A stretch of 36,983 nucleotides of DNA from a virus. Numbering within the stretch: position 1 is the first letter of the stretch; each line of letters begins with the position of its first letter. Below the pieces are notes generated by a model that did no database searches, was not told the origin of the DNA, and was given only the letters and a program-made list of their open reading frames with translations. The position numbers and the translations under genes are program-made. The stretch lies in IMG/VR virus record IMGVR_UViG_3300035099_000024, positions 1-36,983 of that record; one strand, given 5' to 3'. Shown here piece after piece: positions 20,901 through 27,135 of this stretch.

Positions 20901-21486
20901 AGTATTGCAAAATACTACAACCAATACGCTTCCCAGTTGAACTTTATAAAGGATGGTTCGTTTGGGCCAATGGATGCGTCAAGAGGGCTTCGCGGCCAAC
21001 TCTACGGTAAATGCTAGCGCGAATGCCGTAGTAAAATCTTTTCTAATAAAATCTGGAAACTCCTAACTTATCAACTTGCTTATGGATAAGAAGGACAATC
21101 AGAGGGAAGATACGGATATATCACCCGCAACGATCAAACGAAAAGACATCCGAAAGGATGAAGCGATGATCTGAACTTATAGGTAACTATAAGAGATTGG
21201 CAGAAATGACCAATCACCTCAAAAGAGGATTAACAAATTGATTCCGGTGTATGTGACCACTAACATCGTTTCCGCATTGCAGACTTTCAGAAATATCTTT
21301 GCCCACCGTTCGGCTATCGGTTACGCTTTTGCGAAACTCTGGCCGACAAAGATCAGGGCGCAATCGGCCTATCTTCTGCAGAATTTAGCAACCCTAGCGG
21401 TTGTTGATGCCTGCTACGGAGTAGGTGTTTTGCGCGGATATGCGGGCGTGGTTGTGAATGCTAACAACTCTGCAATAACGAGTTAA
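17845..21486 (+). CDS. Major capsid protein gene, six exons split by five group I introns
   Basis: Join 17845-17905, 18534-18801, 19593-19834, 20667-20681, 20878-21008 and 21241-21486: 963 nt, 320 aa, no internal stop. Each junction was fixed by a P1 helix ending in U-G at the 5' site, a G as last intron base, and restored reading. Joins read IPEV-W-TEVVNRPNF, HSY-V-AWLIGDKDM, ECA-F-FIHP, HP-F-VFWRQLGS and QLYG-IPVYV. The protein looks like an HK97-fold capsid (GDKDMAQLATKYNL, NECAFFIHPFVFWRQ, then the C-terminal VVVNANNS). Without splicing only a 20-aa peptide would be made. Ribosome site weak. Splicing is inferred from sequence. Confidence 0.88.
17978..18006 (+). promoter_or_regulatory. Internal promoter of the intron 1 endonuclease
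   Basis: TTGACA (17978-17983), 17-nt spacer, TAGACT (18001-18006). ATG 7 nt further on, so the transcript should be leaderless or nearly so. Confidence 0.7.
18014..18466 (+). CDS. LAGLIDADG homing endonuclease in intron 1
   Basis: 150 aa. YLAGLFDGEGSFTI (residues 9-22) is the single LAGLIDADG motif, so the enzyme should work as a homodimer; a second conserved region (RNILPFLIVKKKQAEKVLEF) lies toward the C-terminus. It would cut intronless capsid alleles near the splice site and spread the intron. Its stop codon lies within the intron's P7 strand (gagactaaac), so gene and ribozyme overlap. Confidence 0.9.
   Translation: MKKHRWSYLAGLFDGEGSFTISNLVRHDRPAYAFREIFITNTNVKIMDWLSKNFGGKVRVSRYGDKGWKDVYKWHASAKDHKYIIRNILPFLIVKKKQAEKVLEFILLKEKQNTKRGPIGLSKEEWQKRNSILIEVRALNKKAVNTALRD
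18534..18801 (+). CDS. Capsid exon 2
   Basis: Residues 21-109 and two bases of Val110. Reads W-TEVVNRPNFPKAVFMNFF onward. The ATG-less start explains why a naive gene call would begin at GTG 18572. Ends in cacTCATACGT. Confidence 0.85.
18904..18932 (+). promoter_or_regulatory. Internal promoter of the intron 2 endonuclease
   Basis: TTGAAA (18904-18909), 17-nt spacer, TACACT (18927-18932); ATG 6 nt further on at 18939, with no ribosome site. Confidence 0.65.
18939..19484 (+). CDS. HNH homing endonuclease in intron 2
   Basis: 181 aa. Two N-terminal Cys4-type modules (CLTCGKEM ... WCSKKC and CPTCGKVR ... YCSRKC), a linker with NPAWRGG typical of intron nucleases, then the HNH core: CKECGGYKKLEIHHRKE and NVITLCQKCHAK. 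The Cys modules probably recognise the DNA target. The stop sits immediately before the P7 strand of the intron. Confidence 0.9.
   Translation: MKLNTEHAQKRKCLTCGKEMLIYNSQFSIKGRGKWCSKKCRYPARREVVCPTCGKVRLLPFSIVKKGAKYCSRKCKSIDYKIIKKGENNPAWRGGITRLGHSIRTSDRYIAFRTKILVRDGGRCKECGGYKKLEIHHRKELWRILEDYLKLGNSFNPEDDYFYDESNVITLCQKCHAKLKV
19593..19834 (+). CDS. Capsid exon 3
   Basis: Residues 110-190 plus one base of Phe191. Begins agcatggtt, giving AWLIGDKDMAQLATKY; ends GAATGTGCGT. The frame read past the end gives an unrelated tail (GKRAHNKPSY), showing the exon boundary. Confidence 0.85.
19974..20002 (+). promoter_or_regulatory. Internal promoter of the intron 3 endonuclease
   Basis: TTGACA (19974-19979), 17-nt spacer, TAAAAT (19997-20002); ATG 6 nt further on at 20009. 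Closest of the set to the sigma70 consensus. Confidence 0.72.
20009..20605 (+). CDS. HNH homing endonuclease in intron 3
   Basis: 198 aa. Long basic N-terminal helix (KEYFKQRYLNKREFFSKKAK), then the HNH core GKWHIDHIKPISKFNL with FHYTNLQPLWAVDNLRKGD at the end, as in many phage intron-encoded nucleases. The N-terminal half should bind the target. Its C-terminal codons and TAG run through the intron P7 strand gagactacacg. Confidence 0.9.
   Translation: MPYKSKIRQKEYFKQRYLNKREFFSKKAKEWYRDNKDKVLQRAKDYYYKNRESVLKKVRIYREKNLDKIKLRKSTYYMRVTKQRLINDPTLRIKFRIRKRVWEAISRQGTFKDKPTLELLGCTSIDMVRKYIEKQFTEGMSWDNYGKWHIDHIKPISKFNLLDPNQQKLAFHYTNLQPLWAVDNLRKGDRTESPETTR
20667..20681 (+). CDS. Capsid exon 4, a 15-nt microexon
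   Basis: tctttatccatccgt codes the rest of Phe191, then Phe-Ile-His-Pro, and the first base of Phe196. It is bounded by intron 3 (ends ...aatttG) and intron 4 (P1 on catccgt). Without it the capsid frame loses five conserved residues. Confidence 0.8.
20682..20877 (+). ncRNA. Group I intron 4 of the capsid gene (no ORF)
   Basis: 196 nt. P1: exon catccgT pairs perfectly with gcggatg (about 20703-20709). Q-like gaaatgccaacgcccacc. P7: gaaca with tgttc; P9 cttacg/cgtaag (20819-20841). Ends in G 20877. One of two mini-introns without an endonuclease. Confidence 0.82.
20878..21008 (+). CDS. Capsid exon 5
   Basis: Residues 196-239: VFWRQLGSIAKYYNQYASQL, then NFIKDGSFGPMDASRGLRGQ, ending LYG. Ends ctctacggT. 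Open reading stops shortly after the boundary (KC then TAG), consistent with intron start. Confidence 0.83.
21009..21240 (+). ncRNA. Group I intron 5 of the capsid gene (no ORF)
   Basis: 232 nt. P1: exon ctacggT with gccgtag (21025-21031). P7: gatca with tgatc; P8 catcc-gaaa-ggatg (21149-21162); P9 cttata/tataag and a further gattgg/ccaatc hairpin. Ends in G 21240. Confidence 0.85.
21241..21486 (+). CDS. Capsid exon 6
   Basis: Residues 240-320: IPVYVTTNIVSALQTFRNIF through GVVVNANNSAITS and TAA. Starts right after intron 5's last G (21240), at phase 0. Confidence 0.87.
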   Translation: MPVYVTTNIVSALQTFRNIFAHRSAIGYAFAKLWPTKIRAQSAYLLQNLATLAVVDACYGVGVLRGYAGVVVNANNSAITS

Positions 21487-21500
21487 TGTTAATGAGTTAA

Positions 21501-21580
21501 CATTTGTTTGGCGGGGTTCGGACCTATTATGCAAATTGGTAGGCCCGACAATTAACCCGCCAGCAATTTGCAAACAAATG
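21501..21580 (+). promoter_or_regulatory. Long hairpin burying the start codon after the capsid gene
   Basis: catttgttt (21501-21509) pairs with aaacaaatg (21572-21580), whose last three bases are the ATG of the next gene. Inside: ggcggg/cccgcc (21510-21515/21556-21561), tcgg/ccga and ccta/tagg. No ribosome site is free. Likely limits translation of the next gene after the highly expressed capsid, or marks RNA processing. Confidence 0.6.
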
Positions 21581-21994
21581 ACTTTTGTTCCCGATGAACT
21601 TACAACTCAACTGTTGAGGAATAACGAGCCTCAACCAATCCCTCTCCAAAACCTAAGGGTTAAAACTTGGTTTCTCCAAAACGCGAAGGGAGAAATTGTT
21701 GCCGTTGACGAAGCGGCGGCGTGGCATATGATTCAGCCCAATCAAAATATTGGAACGTATAAAATGGCGTATAAGATAGTCGGAGTATCTAATGCCAACA
21801 TTTACGCTAAATGCGTGGAGGATATTCAGGGGATTCAGGATATGGAAGAAAAAAAGCGATTATTAAAACAGGCGTTTGAAGAGGAGTTGGCCGAAGCCAG
21901 AAAGCATTTTGAAATGCCTCGCAACCCCAACATTTTGGATATTTCGGGCCGACCGCAGACTGACCCCAGAGTATTGGCCAACATACCAAAATGA
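21578..21994 (+). CDS. Hypothetical protein downstream of the capsid
   Basis: 138 aa from the ATG in the hairpin arm; a TTG at 21536 lies in the stem-loop and is less plausible. Pattern TFVPDELTTQLLRNNEPQPI, then a helical stretch (QDMEEKKRLLKQAFEEELAE). Possibly a head accessory protein by position. ATGA overlap to the next gene. Confidence 0.6.
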   Translation: MTFVPDELTTQLLRNNEPQPIPLQNLRVKTWFLQNAKGEIVAVDEAAAWHMIQPNQNIGTYKMAYKIVGVSNANIYAKCVEDIQGIQDMEEKKRLLKQAFEEELAEARKHFEMPRNPNILDISGRPQTDPRVLANIPK

Positions 21995-22380
21995 CCGAAG
22001 CCCAACTTAAAAAATTAAAGGAAATCAACAACTCCGTGCCTAAGGCGTGGTGGAATATGCTGACTCGCAAGGTTTGGGCTAACCCAACCATTAGGGAATT
22101 GGTTGATAGGGGTTTGGCCGACCCCGATGTCTCAAAAGAGACCAAAGACAAACTTCAAGCCGTTAAGCTCTCTTCGGCTTATTCCGAAGAGATTGAAGTT
22201 ATTAACGAAGATATTGAGAAAAAAATAGATGAGTTCCTTACTCGCAAGGTCAGGCAGGCGATCAAAAATGGCAGCCTGCCGCCCCCGAAGAAGGAAGATT
22301 TTGATGTTAAAAGTCATATGGGTTCTTCTGTTCGGAAACTTCCGGCAGAAGATTCTGCAACAAAAGATATTAGCTGTTAA
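21991..22380 (+). CDS. Hypothetical helical protein
   Basis: 129 aa, ATGA start. Helical with Trp-containing KAWWNMLTRKVWANPTIREL and a long charged middle (IEVINEDIEKKIDEFLTRKV). Likely head or neck accessory by position; no family recognised. Confidence 0.6.
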   Translation: MTEAQLKKLKEINNSVPKAWWNMLTRKVWANPTIRELVDRGLADPDVSKETKDKLQAVKLSSAYSEEIEVINEDIEKKIDEFLTRKVRQAIKNGSLPPPKKEDFDVKSHMGSSVRKLPAEDSATKDISC

Positions 22381-22555
22381 GAGGGGGATTATAGAGTTAG
22401 AGGCCTCAATTGCCCATCATCAGGGGCTTTTGGATTATGAAAGAGAATCTTTAAGCCAGAAACAAATTGAACAGTATGAGTTGGCGATTAAGTCAGCCCA
22501 GGAGCAAATTAAGACCAATGAGGATTTTATAAGGTATGTGGAACCGCTGATATGA
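22304..22555 (+). CDS. Hypothetical coiled-coil protein
   Basis: 83 aa from ATG 22304, with aaggaag 7 nt upstream; it overlaps the previous gene by 77 nt. Helical (ILAVKRGIIELEASIAHHQG, YELAIKSAQEQIKTNEDFI). Start uncertain, since the frame is open from 22229. Ends in an ATGA overlap with the first glycosyltransferase. Confidence 0.5.
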   Translation: MLKVIWVLLFGNFRQKILQQKILAVKRGIIELEASIAHHQGLLDYERESLSQKQIEQYELAIKSAQEQIKTNEDFIRYVEPLI

Positions 22556-23532
22556 GGGTTGTAGGTTATGGAATTTGCGGAAGGGATGAGGCGAATAAAT
22601 ACCTTAAGCAAACGCTTGAGGAGTTCAAACGGCTTTGTGACGATACGATTATCCTTTTGAATGGCGCTGGGAAGGAAGAACGCTCTTTAATACGCTCCTA
22701 CGGCTTCAAAATTGCCCAAGACGACAGGGAATGGGGGAAAATGCAGAATACCATCAAACAGGATTTTGTAACCAACCACGTTCAAAAATTGACACCCGAC
22801 TGGCTTATATGTCTGGATATGGATGAGGTCTTTGAGCCGAAGTTCACAAGGCAGGAACTTGAAAAGTTAACGGAGGACGGCTGGGCGTTTCATTTCTATA
22901 TCGTGAACTTATGGGGAGAAGGGTATAAGCCCAGGCGATGCTTCTGGAATGTGCGGATGTGGAAGTGGACCGGGAATACCGAGTTCCTGAACCGTCCGCT
23001 CCATCCCGGGCTTGCGCCGAAGTGGGCCTATATGATAAATCAATACGCCCCGTTTATTGTCAGGCATTACGGATTAAAGGAAAAGAAAGACAGATTGGCG
23101 AAGATTGCGAGATACAAGAAATACGACCCCAACGCCAAATTTTGTTCACGAGAATACTATAACGATTTGCAGACAGACGACTTCGCGCCTTATGACGAAG
23201 AGAAGGTTCATAGGGAGGTTGACGCCGAAGTCAAGAAATACAAACCCAAAATTAAAAAACAACCGATTATGCCTATTAAAAAAGATTTTAGCTTAATCAG
23301 AAGAATTAACCGCAGAACCGGGGAGGAGTTCACTTTTGACGTTGCCACAAATGAAGTGCCGAGGTATTTAAGCCAGTCTGGTCCCGAGTATTCGTTTGAG
23401 TTGGTGGGAAAAGTTGAAGGAGTTACGGACGAGATTGAAAAACTATTTGAAGAGCCCAAGGAACCCAAGGAACCCAAGGCCGAGGTTCCTCTAAAGCCAG
23501 TCAAAAAGGTTCGTGGTAAAAAAGCAAAATAA
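22552..23532 (+). CDS. Glycosyltransferase, GT2-like
   Basis: 326 aa. GT-A-type layout: N-terminal RVVGYGICGRDEANKYLKQT, then DWLICLDMDEVFEP (the D-x-D sugar-nucleotide site), and a conserved-looking IVRHYGLKEKKDR. The C-terminal ~100 residues are a basic/Pro-rich extension not needed for catalysis (EEPKEPKEPKAEVPLKPVKK). First of a four-gene sugar cassette in the structural operon; it may glycosylate virion proteins or alter the host surface. Substrate unknown. Confidence 0.75.
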   Translation: MRVVGYGICGRDEANKYLKQTLEEFKRLCDDTIILLNGAGKEERSLIRSYGFKIAQDDREWGKMQNTIKQDFVTNHVQKLTPDWLICLDMDEVFEPKFTRQELEKLTEDGWAFHFYIVNLWGEGYKPRRCFWNVRMWKWTGNTEFLNRPLHPGLAPKWAYMINQYAPFIVRHYGLKEKKDRLAKIARYKKYDPNAKFCSREYYNDLQTDDFAPYDEEKVHREVDAEVKKYKPKIKKQPIMPIKKDFSLIRRINRRTGEEFTFDVATNEVPRYLSQSGPEYSFELVGKVEGVTDEIEKLFEEPKEPKEPKAEVPLKPVKKVRGKKAK

Positions 23533-24601
23533 AATTATTCCTCTTTTTTGGCCCTTCATTCCTAAAGAAGACATTTTAAGGGAAATTTCTAATACACTAA
23601 ATTCGCGCTGGCTTGGCCAAGGCCCCAAAGTTGACCTCTTTGAAAAGGAATTTGGCAAAAAGATGGGTTATAAATATCCCCTTTTCGTTAATTCCGGCAC
23701 ATCGGCGCTTGAACTCGCCTATCACTTAATTGGACTTAAGAAGGGCGATGAAGTGATTGTGCCGGTTTTAGATTGCACGGCCGGACAGATGGGGCTTTTA
23801 CGGCGGGGAGTTAAGATTGTTTTTGCCGATATAGATGAGAACCTGACCATAGACCCTGAAGATGTTAGAAAAAAGATAACCAAAAAGACAAAAGCAGTAG
23901 TCGGCGTTCACTTGGGCGGCATTCACTTTAACCCGGAACTTTACAAGGTTATCGGGGACATTCCTCTTGTCGTTGATTCATCCCAGTATCACGCCAAAAC
24001 AAGGGGAGATTACATCTGCTATTCTTTTCAGGCGATTAAGCATATCACCACCTGCGATGGCGGAATGCTGGTTTTGAATAACAAGGAAGAATATATAAGA
24101 GCCAAGAAACTCCGCTGGTTTGGAATAGACAGGGAACTTAAAGCTAAAAAAAACTATCAAGCATGGGAACGGCGCGAGATGACCTTTGACATTGAAGAGG
24201 CGGGATATAAGTATCAGCCGACTGATATTGACGCCTGTTTCGGGCTGGCTTCTTTGCCTTATCTGGATAAAGTAATTAAATACCGCCAAAGATTGGTTAA
24301 GCTTTATAAGAAGTTATTGCCCAAAGAGGTTGAAGTTGTGGCTAGAGATACTTGCTGGCTTATGGGAATTCTGGTGGACAGGCGGGACGAACTGGCCGAG
24401 TTCCTGACCAAAAGCGGGATTGAAAACAATTTGGTGCACTTAAGAAATGACCTGTTTTCGGTTTTCAAGAAATTTAAGTCAAGTTGCCCCAATATGAATA
24501 GTTTAGAGCCGAAATACCTATATTTACCCCTGAACTCCAAAATAACCCCTTCTGACGTGAAATTTGTATGTAAAAAGATAAACGAGTTTTACAATGGCTG
24601 A
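23513..24601 (+). CDS. DegT/DnrJ/EryC1/StrS-type sugar aminotransferase
   Basis: 362 aa from a GTG overlapping the previous gene by 20 nt. PLP fold: N-terminal SRWLGQGPKVDLFE, VNSGTSALELAYHLIG (60-75), DSSQ near Asp155, and the Schiff-base Lys176 in CYSFQAIKHITTCDGG. Such enzymes add an amino group to keto-sugar nucleotides, the step that makes amino-deoxy sugars. Its presence argues that the cassette builds an unusual sugar, with precursors from the host. Slightly short of the family norm but complete. Confidence 0.9.
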   Translation: MVKKQNKIIPLFWPFIPKEDILREISNTLNSRWLGQGPKVDLFEKEFGKKMGYKYPLFVNSGTSALELAYHLIGLKKGDEVIVPVLDCTAGQMGLLRRGVKIVFADIDENLTIDPEDVRKKITKKTKAVVGVHLGGIHFNPELYKVIGDIPLVVDSSQYHAKTRGDYICYSFQAIKHITTCDGGMLVLNNKEEYIRAKKLRWFGIDRELKAKKNYQAWERREMTFDIEEAGYKYQPTDIDACFGLASLPYLDKVIKYRQRLVKLYKKLLPKEVEVVARDTCWLMGILVDRRDELAEFLTKSGIENNLVHLRNDLFSVFKKFKSSCPNMNSLEPKYLYLPLNSKITPSDVKFVCKKINEFYNG

Positions 24602-25295
24602 CCTTAAAGAAAGAATCAAAAAAATAATAGAACTTTCAAAAATCCCGATGAAGACCGAAGCCGAAATGCGGATGGTTGAAATTATTGTTTTGAAGTTCCG
24701 CGACCCCGAGGTGGAGGTGGAATGCGTTAAAAAGATAATTGAAAACACCAGCTGGCCGTTTAAGCTGAATGTTTATGACAACCGCCAAAATACCGCCAAT
24801 ACCGCTAAAATCTGGAATAAACTGATTAGGGATTCTACCTGCGATTATGTGATGTTTATTGACTCGGACGCCTTTGTTCCAAAGACAACTCCCTGCTGGC
24901 TTACGAGGATGATGGAAAGTTTTAAGCACCCCGATTGCCAAGTGGTCGTTCCGGTATCAAACAATGTGGGCGGGAATTATCAAAAAGTTTTGAGAGCCGA
25001 GCCCTATCCTTCGGAGACTCTGCACAACTCGGTTTGGTCGGGATTTTGCTGGCTATTTAAGAAGTCAGTTATAGAAAAAGCGGGGTGGCTTGATGAACGA
25101 TTTTATTTTTATGGGCAAGATTCGGAATGGGCGGCAAGAATCGCCAAAAAGGGCATTCATTCCTATATGCGAAAAGACGTATTCATAGAGCATAAGGCCG
25201 GATATTCGGGCAAGAAAGCCGATAAAGAAGGAACCTTTGACCGCGAAGCCGACAAAACAATGGCTCGTTTGCTTTATCTAAAAGAGACACAATGA
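24594..25295 (+). CDS. Glycosyltransferase family 2
   Basis: 233 aa overlapping the aminotransferase by 8 nt. LNVYDNRQNTANTAKIWN, then the D-x-D site YVMFIDSDAFVPK, and the acceptor-side motif GWLDERFYFYGQDSEWAARI with a late His (VFIEHKAGYSG). It is a compact GT-A catalytic domain that transfers sugar from a nucleotide donor. Works with the neighbouring aminotransferase and glycosyltransferases. Confidence 0.85.
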   Translation: MADLKERIKKIIELSKIPMKTEAEMRMVEIIVLKFRDPEVEVECVKKIIENTSWPFKLNVYDNRQNTANTAKIWNKLIRDSTCDYVMFIDSDAFVPKTTPCWLTRMMESFKHPDCQVVVPVSNNVGGNYQKVLRAEPYPSETLHNSVWSGFCWLFKKSVIEKAGWLDERFYFYGQDSEWAARIAKKGIHSYMRKDVFIEHKAGYSGKKADKEGTFDREADKTMARLLYLKETQ

Positions 25296-25314
25296 AAATA
25301 AACCTTTTGGTAAA

Positions 25315-26253
25315 ATGAGAGTAGTCTTTTGGGGTTCAAAACTTCCGTCTTGGGAATTATATTGTCCCCACTGGCTTGGGGTTCAGGCGGGATTAAAACG
25401 ATTGGGATGTGATTATTTATTTTTGTGCTGCCGAAGCGATTTTGACTACATTAAAAAAACGATAGAATTTAAGCCCGACTTGGTGATATGCGGATTGCCC
25501 GACCCGTTAAAACATTTTCTTCCGTATGGTTCCGACGGGTTGAACCACCTTGAAGACGTTAGACGCAAACTCCCGAACGCTAAAATAGTTTTCTGGTATG
25601 GGGACTTGCGGACAAAGAAGACCAATAAGTTGCAGGCGAATTGCAGCGGACTTTTAGACGCGATGTTTGTTTCTAACGACGGGCAGAAGGAGTTTTGGCA
25701 AAAGAATTTGAACATCAAAGAGGTTCATTTTCTGCCCCTTGCCTGCGAGCCGTTAGACAAACCGACTTACGATGAAAGATTCGCTTTTGATATGGTATTT
25801 ATCGGGGCAAAAAGTTTTTCACCCGAATTTTACAAAAGAGCCGTTCTAATCAATGACTTTGAAAAAATAGGAGTAAAAAGGATTAATTCACGAGTTCCCG
25901 AACTGCGCGCCCAGATTTACAAGAATATGCCCAAGATTTATTCTTCCTCAAAGATTTCTTTGGATGTTTCGCATTATACGGATATTCAGGGATATACTTC
26001 GGTGCGCTATTGGGAGATTCCGGCGATGTGGGGATTCGCGCTAACCAAACGATTTCCCGGATGCGAAGAGTTTTACCCCGAATCTATCCGCGCCTACTTT
26101 ACCGATTTTGACGAAGCCAAAGAAAAGATGAAGTTTTATTTAACTCACGAGAATGAACGAAAAAAGATGGTTGAAGCCGCCCATAAGCATTCCTACAACC
26201 ATACCCACGCCCAGAGATTTCAGCAGATGTTTAAGATATTAGGGCTCACTTGA
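25315..26253 (+). CDS. Glycosyltransferase, CgeB/GT1-like (GT-B)
   Basis: 312 aa. N-terminal RVVFWGSKLPSWELYCPHW; middle DAMFVSNDGQKEFWQKN with HFLPLACEP; C-terminal MVFIGAKSFSPEFYKRAVLI, SSSKISLDVSHY and SVRYWEIPAMWGFALTKRF, FTDFDEAKEKMKFYLTHENE. This is the pattern of CgeB-like proteins with the C-terminal Glyco_trans_1_2 domain. End of the cassette; its stop lies in a tandem repeat. Confidence 0.78.
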   Translation: MRVVFWGSKLPSWELYCPHWLGVQAGLKRLGCDYLFLCCRSDFDYIKKTIEFKPDLVICGLPDPLKHFLPYGSDGLNHLEDVRRKLPNAKIVFWYGDLRTKKTNKLQANCSGLLDAMFVSNDGQKEFWQKNLNIKEVHFLPLACEPLDKPTYDERFAFDMVFIGAKSFSPEFYKRAVLINDFEKIGVKRINSRVPELRAQIYKNMPKIYSSSKISLDVSHYTDIQGYTSVRYWEIPAMWGFALTKRFPGCEEFYPESIRAYFTDFDEAKEKMKFYLTHENERKKMVEAAHKHSYNHTHAQRFQQMFKILGLT

Positions 26254-26284
26254 GTCCAACTTAGGACTCACTTGAGTCCAACTA
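26245..26284 (+). repeat. Tandem repeat spanning the glycosyltransferase stop codon
   Basis: Two copies of ctcacttgagtccaact(t)agg, one starting at 26245 inside the last codons and stop (TGA 26251-26253), the next at 26267. gagtcc/ggactc forms a 6-bp hairpin. Possible weak terminator before the tail promoter. Confidence 0.7.
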
Positions 26285-26287
26285 GGG

Positions 26288-26331
26288 GTTATCCACCTTT
26301 AATTGCTTTTAATAAAAATGTGTAGTATAAT
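26288..26331 (+). promoter_or_regulatory. Tail-operon promoter with GTTATCCAC element
   Basis: GTTATCCAC (26288-26296), TTGCTT -35 (26303-26308), 17-nt spacer, perfect TATAAT (26326-26331). A GGCGTT/AACGCC hairpin follows in the leader (about 26342-26360). Best promoter in the window. Confidence 0.8.
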
Positions 26332-26368
26332 AATTTTAACCGGCGTTTATTTGCAACGCCTCGCCTAA

Positions 26369-27097
26369 TTGCAAATATCGGACACGACCAATTTACAGGG
26401 CATTTTTGAGGAAATTGACTTTTATGCCCAAACGGATTTAACCCTTTATCCCGCCACCCATAAGATTCGCAATCTTAATAACCGCTATCGGGAAATTTTA
26501 ACTCATATTTTTGAGGTTTATGGCGGCTGGCAATTCAATGACTCTAATCAGACCGACGACCAACTCTATGCCGACCAAACCTTAACTTCGGGGACTTCGC
26601 TTTATCCCCTCCCGACGGGGGCAATTATAGTTACGGGAGCCGAGGTTTTGTTATACAACTCTTCCACCTATCAAAAACTTTATCCCTATACCCAAGAAGA
26701 GATTGGGGAGGCGGGCGCAATCAGCGAATTTAATAAAAACAGCGGAACCCCCACCTCTTATCAGCTAATCGGCGACTCAATCAAAGTTCTTCCTCCTCCG
26801 AATTACACTCAAGCCAATTCCTTGAGAGTTTGGTTTTGGAAAGACATCGTTACCTTTGCGGTTACCGATACCGCCGTCGTCCCGGGAATCCCGGCCATAT
26901 TTCACCGGGCTTTATCTATCGGCGGAGCGTTGGATTGGGTGATCGCCGCTACGGACGGCAAACCCAAGAACGAAGCCAAATACAATAAGCTAACAAGTTT
27001 ATGGTTAAACGAAATAAGCCAAATCAGGAAGTTCTACGGTTCAAGATTTGAGAGACTTCCGCGAATAACAACCGAAGACGCAAAACAATTTAGATAA
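26369..27097 (+). CDS. Probable head-tail adaptor (neck) protein
   Basis: 242 aa from a TTG, with the hairpin just upstream and no clear ribosome site. Reads LNNRYREILTHIFEVYGGWQ, SLYPLPTGAIIVTGAEVLLY and IKVLPPPN, a pattern seen in podovirus adaptor/neck proteins (helices plus LYxLP strand and P-P-x tail). First gene of the tail operon. The function is inferred from position and pattern. Confidence 0.5.
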   Translation: MQISDTTNLQGIFEEIDFYAQTDLTLYPATHKIRNLNNRYREILTHIFEVYGGWQFNDSNQTDDQLYADQTLTSGTSLYPLPTGAIIVTGAEVLLYNSSTYQKLYPYTQEEIGEAGAISEFNKNSGTPTSYQLIGDSIKVLPPPNYTQANSLRVWFWKDIVTFAVTDTAVVPGIPAIFHRALSIGGALDWVIAATDGKPKNEAKYNKLTSLWLNEISQIRKFYGSRFERLPRITTEDAKQFR

Positions 27098-27134
27098 AAT
27101 TTAGATAAAATTTTTAGATAAAATTTAGATAAAA
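27089..27134 (+). repeat. Four tandem TTTAGATAAAA repeats at a gene end
   Basis: Copies at 27089, 27100, 27113 and 27124 (11 bp, with a 2-nt gap before the third). The first copy includes the last codons and stop of the adaptor gene. The next ATG follows the last copy directly, so no ribosome site exists apart from the A-rich repeat. Confidence 0.85.
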
Positions 27135-27135
27135 A

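Noticed and set aside
27089-27134. CRISPR-like array
   Set aside because: 11-bp tandem units with no spacers.
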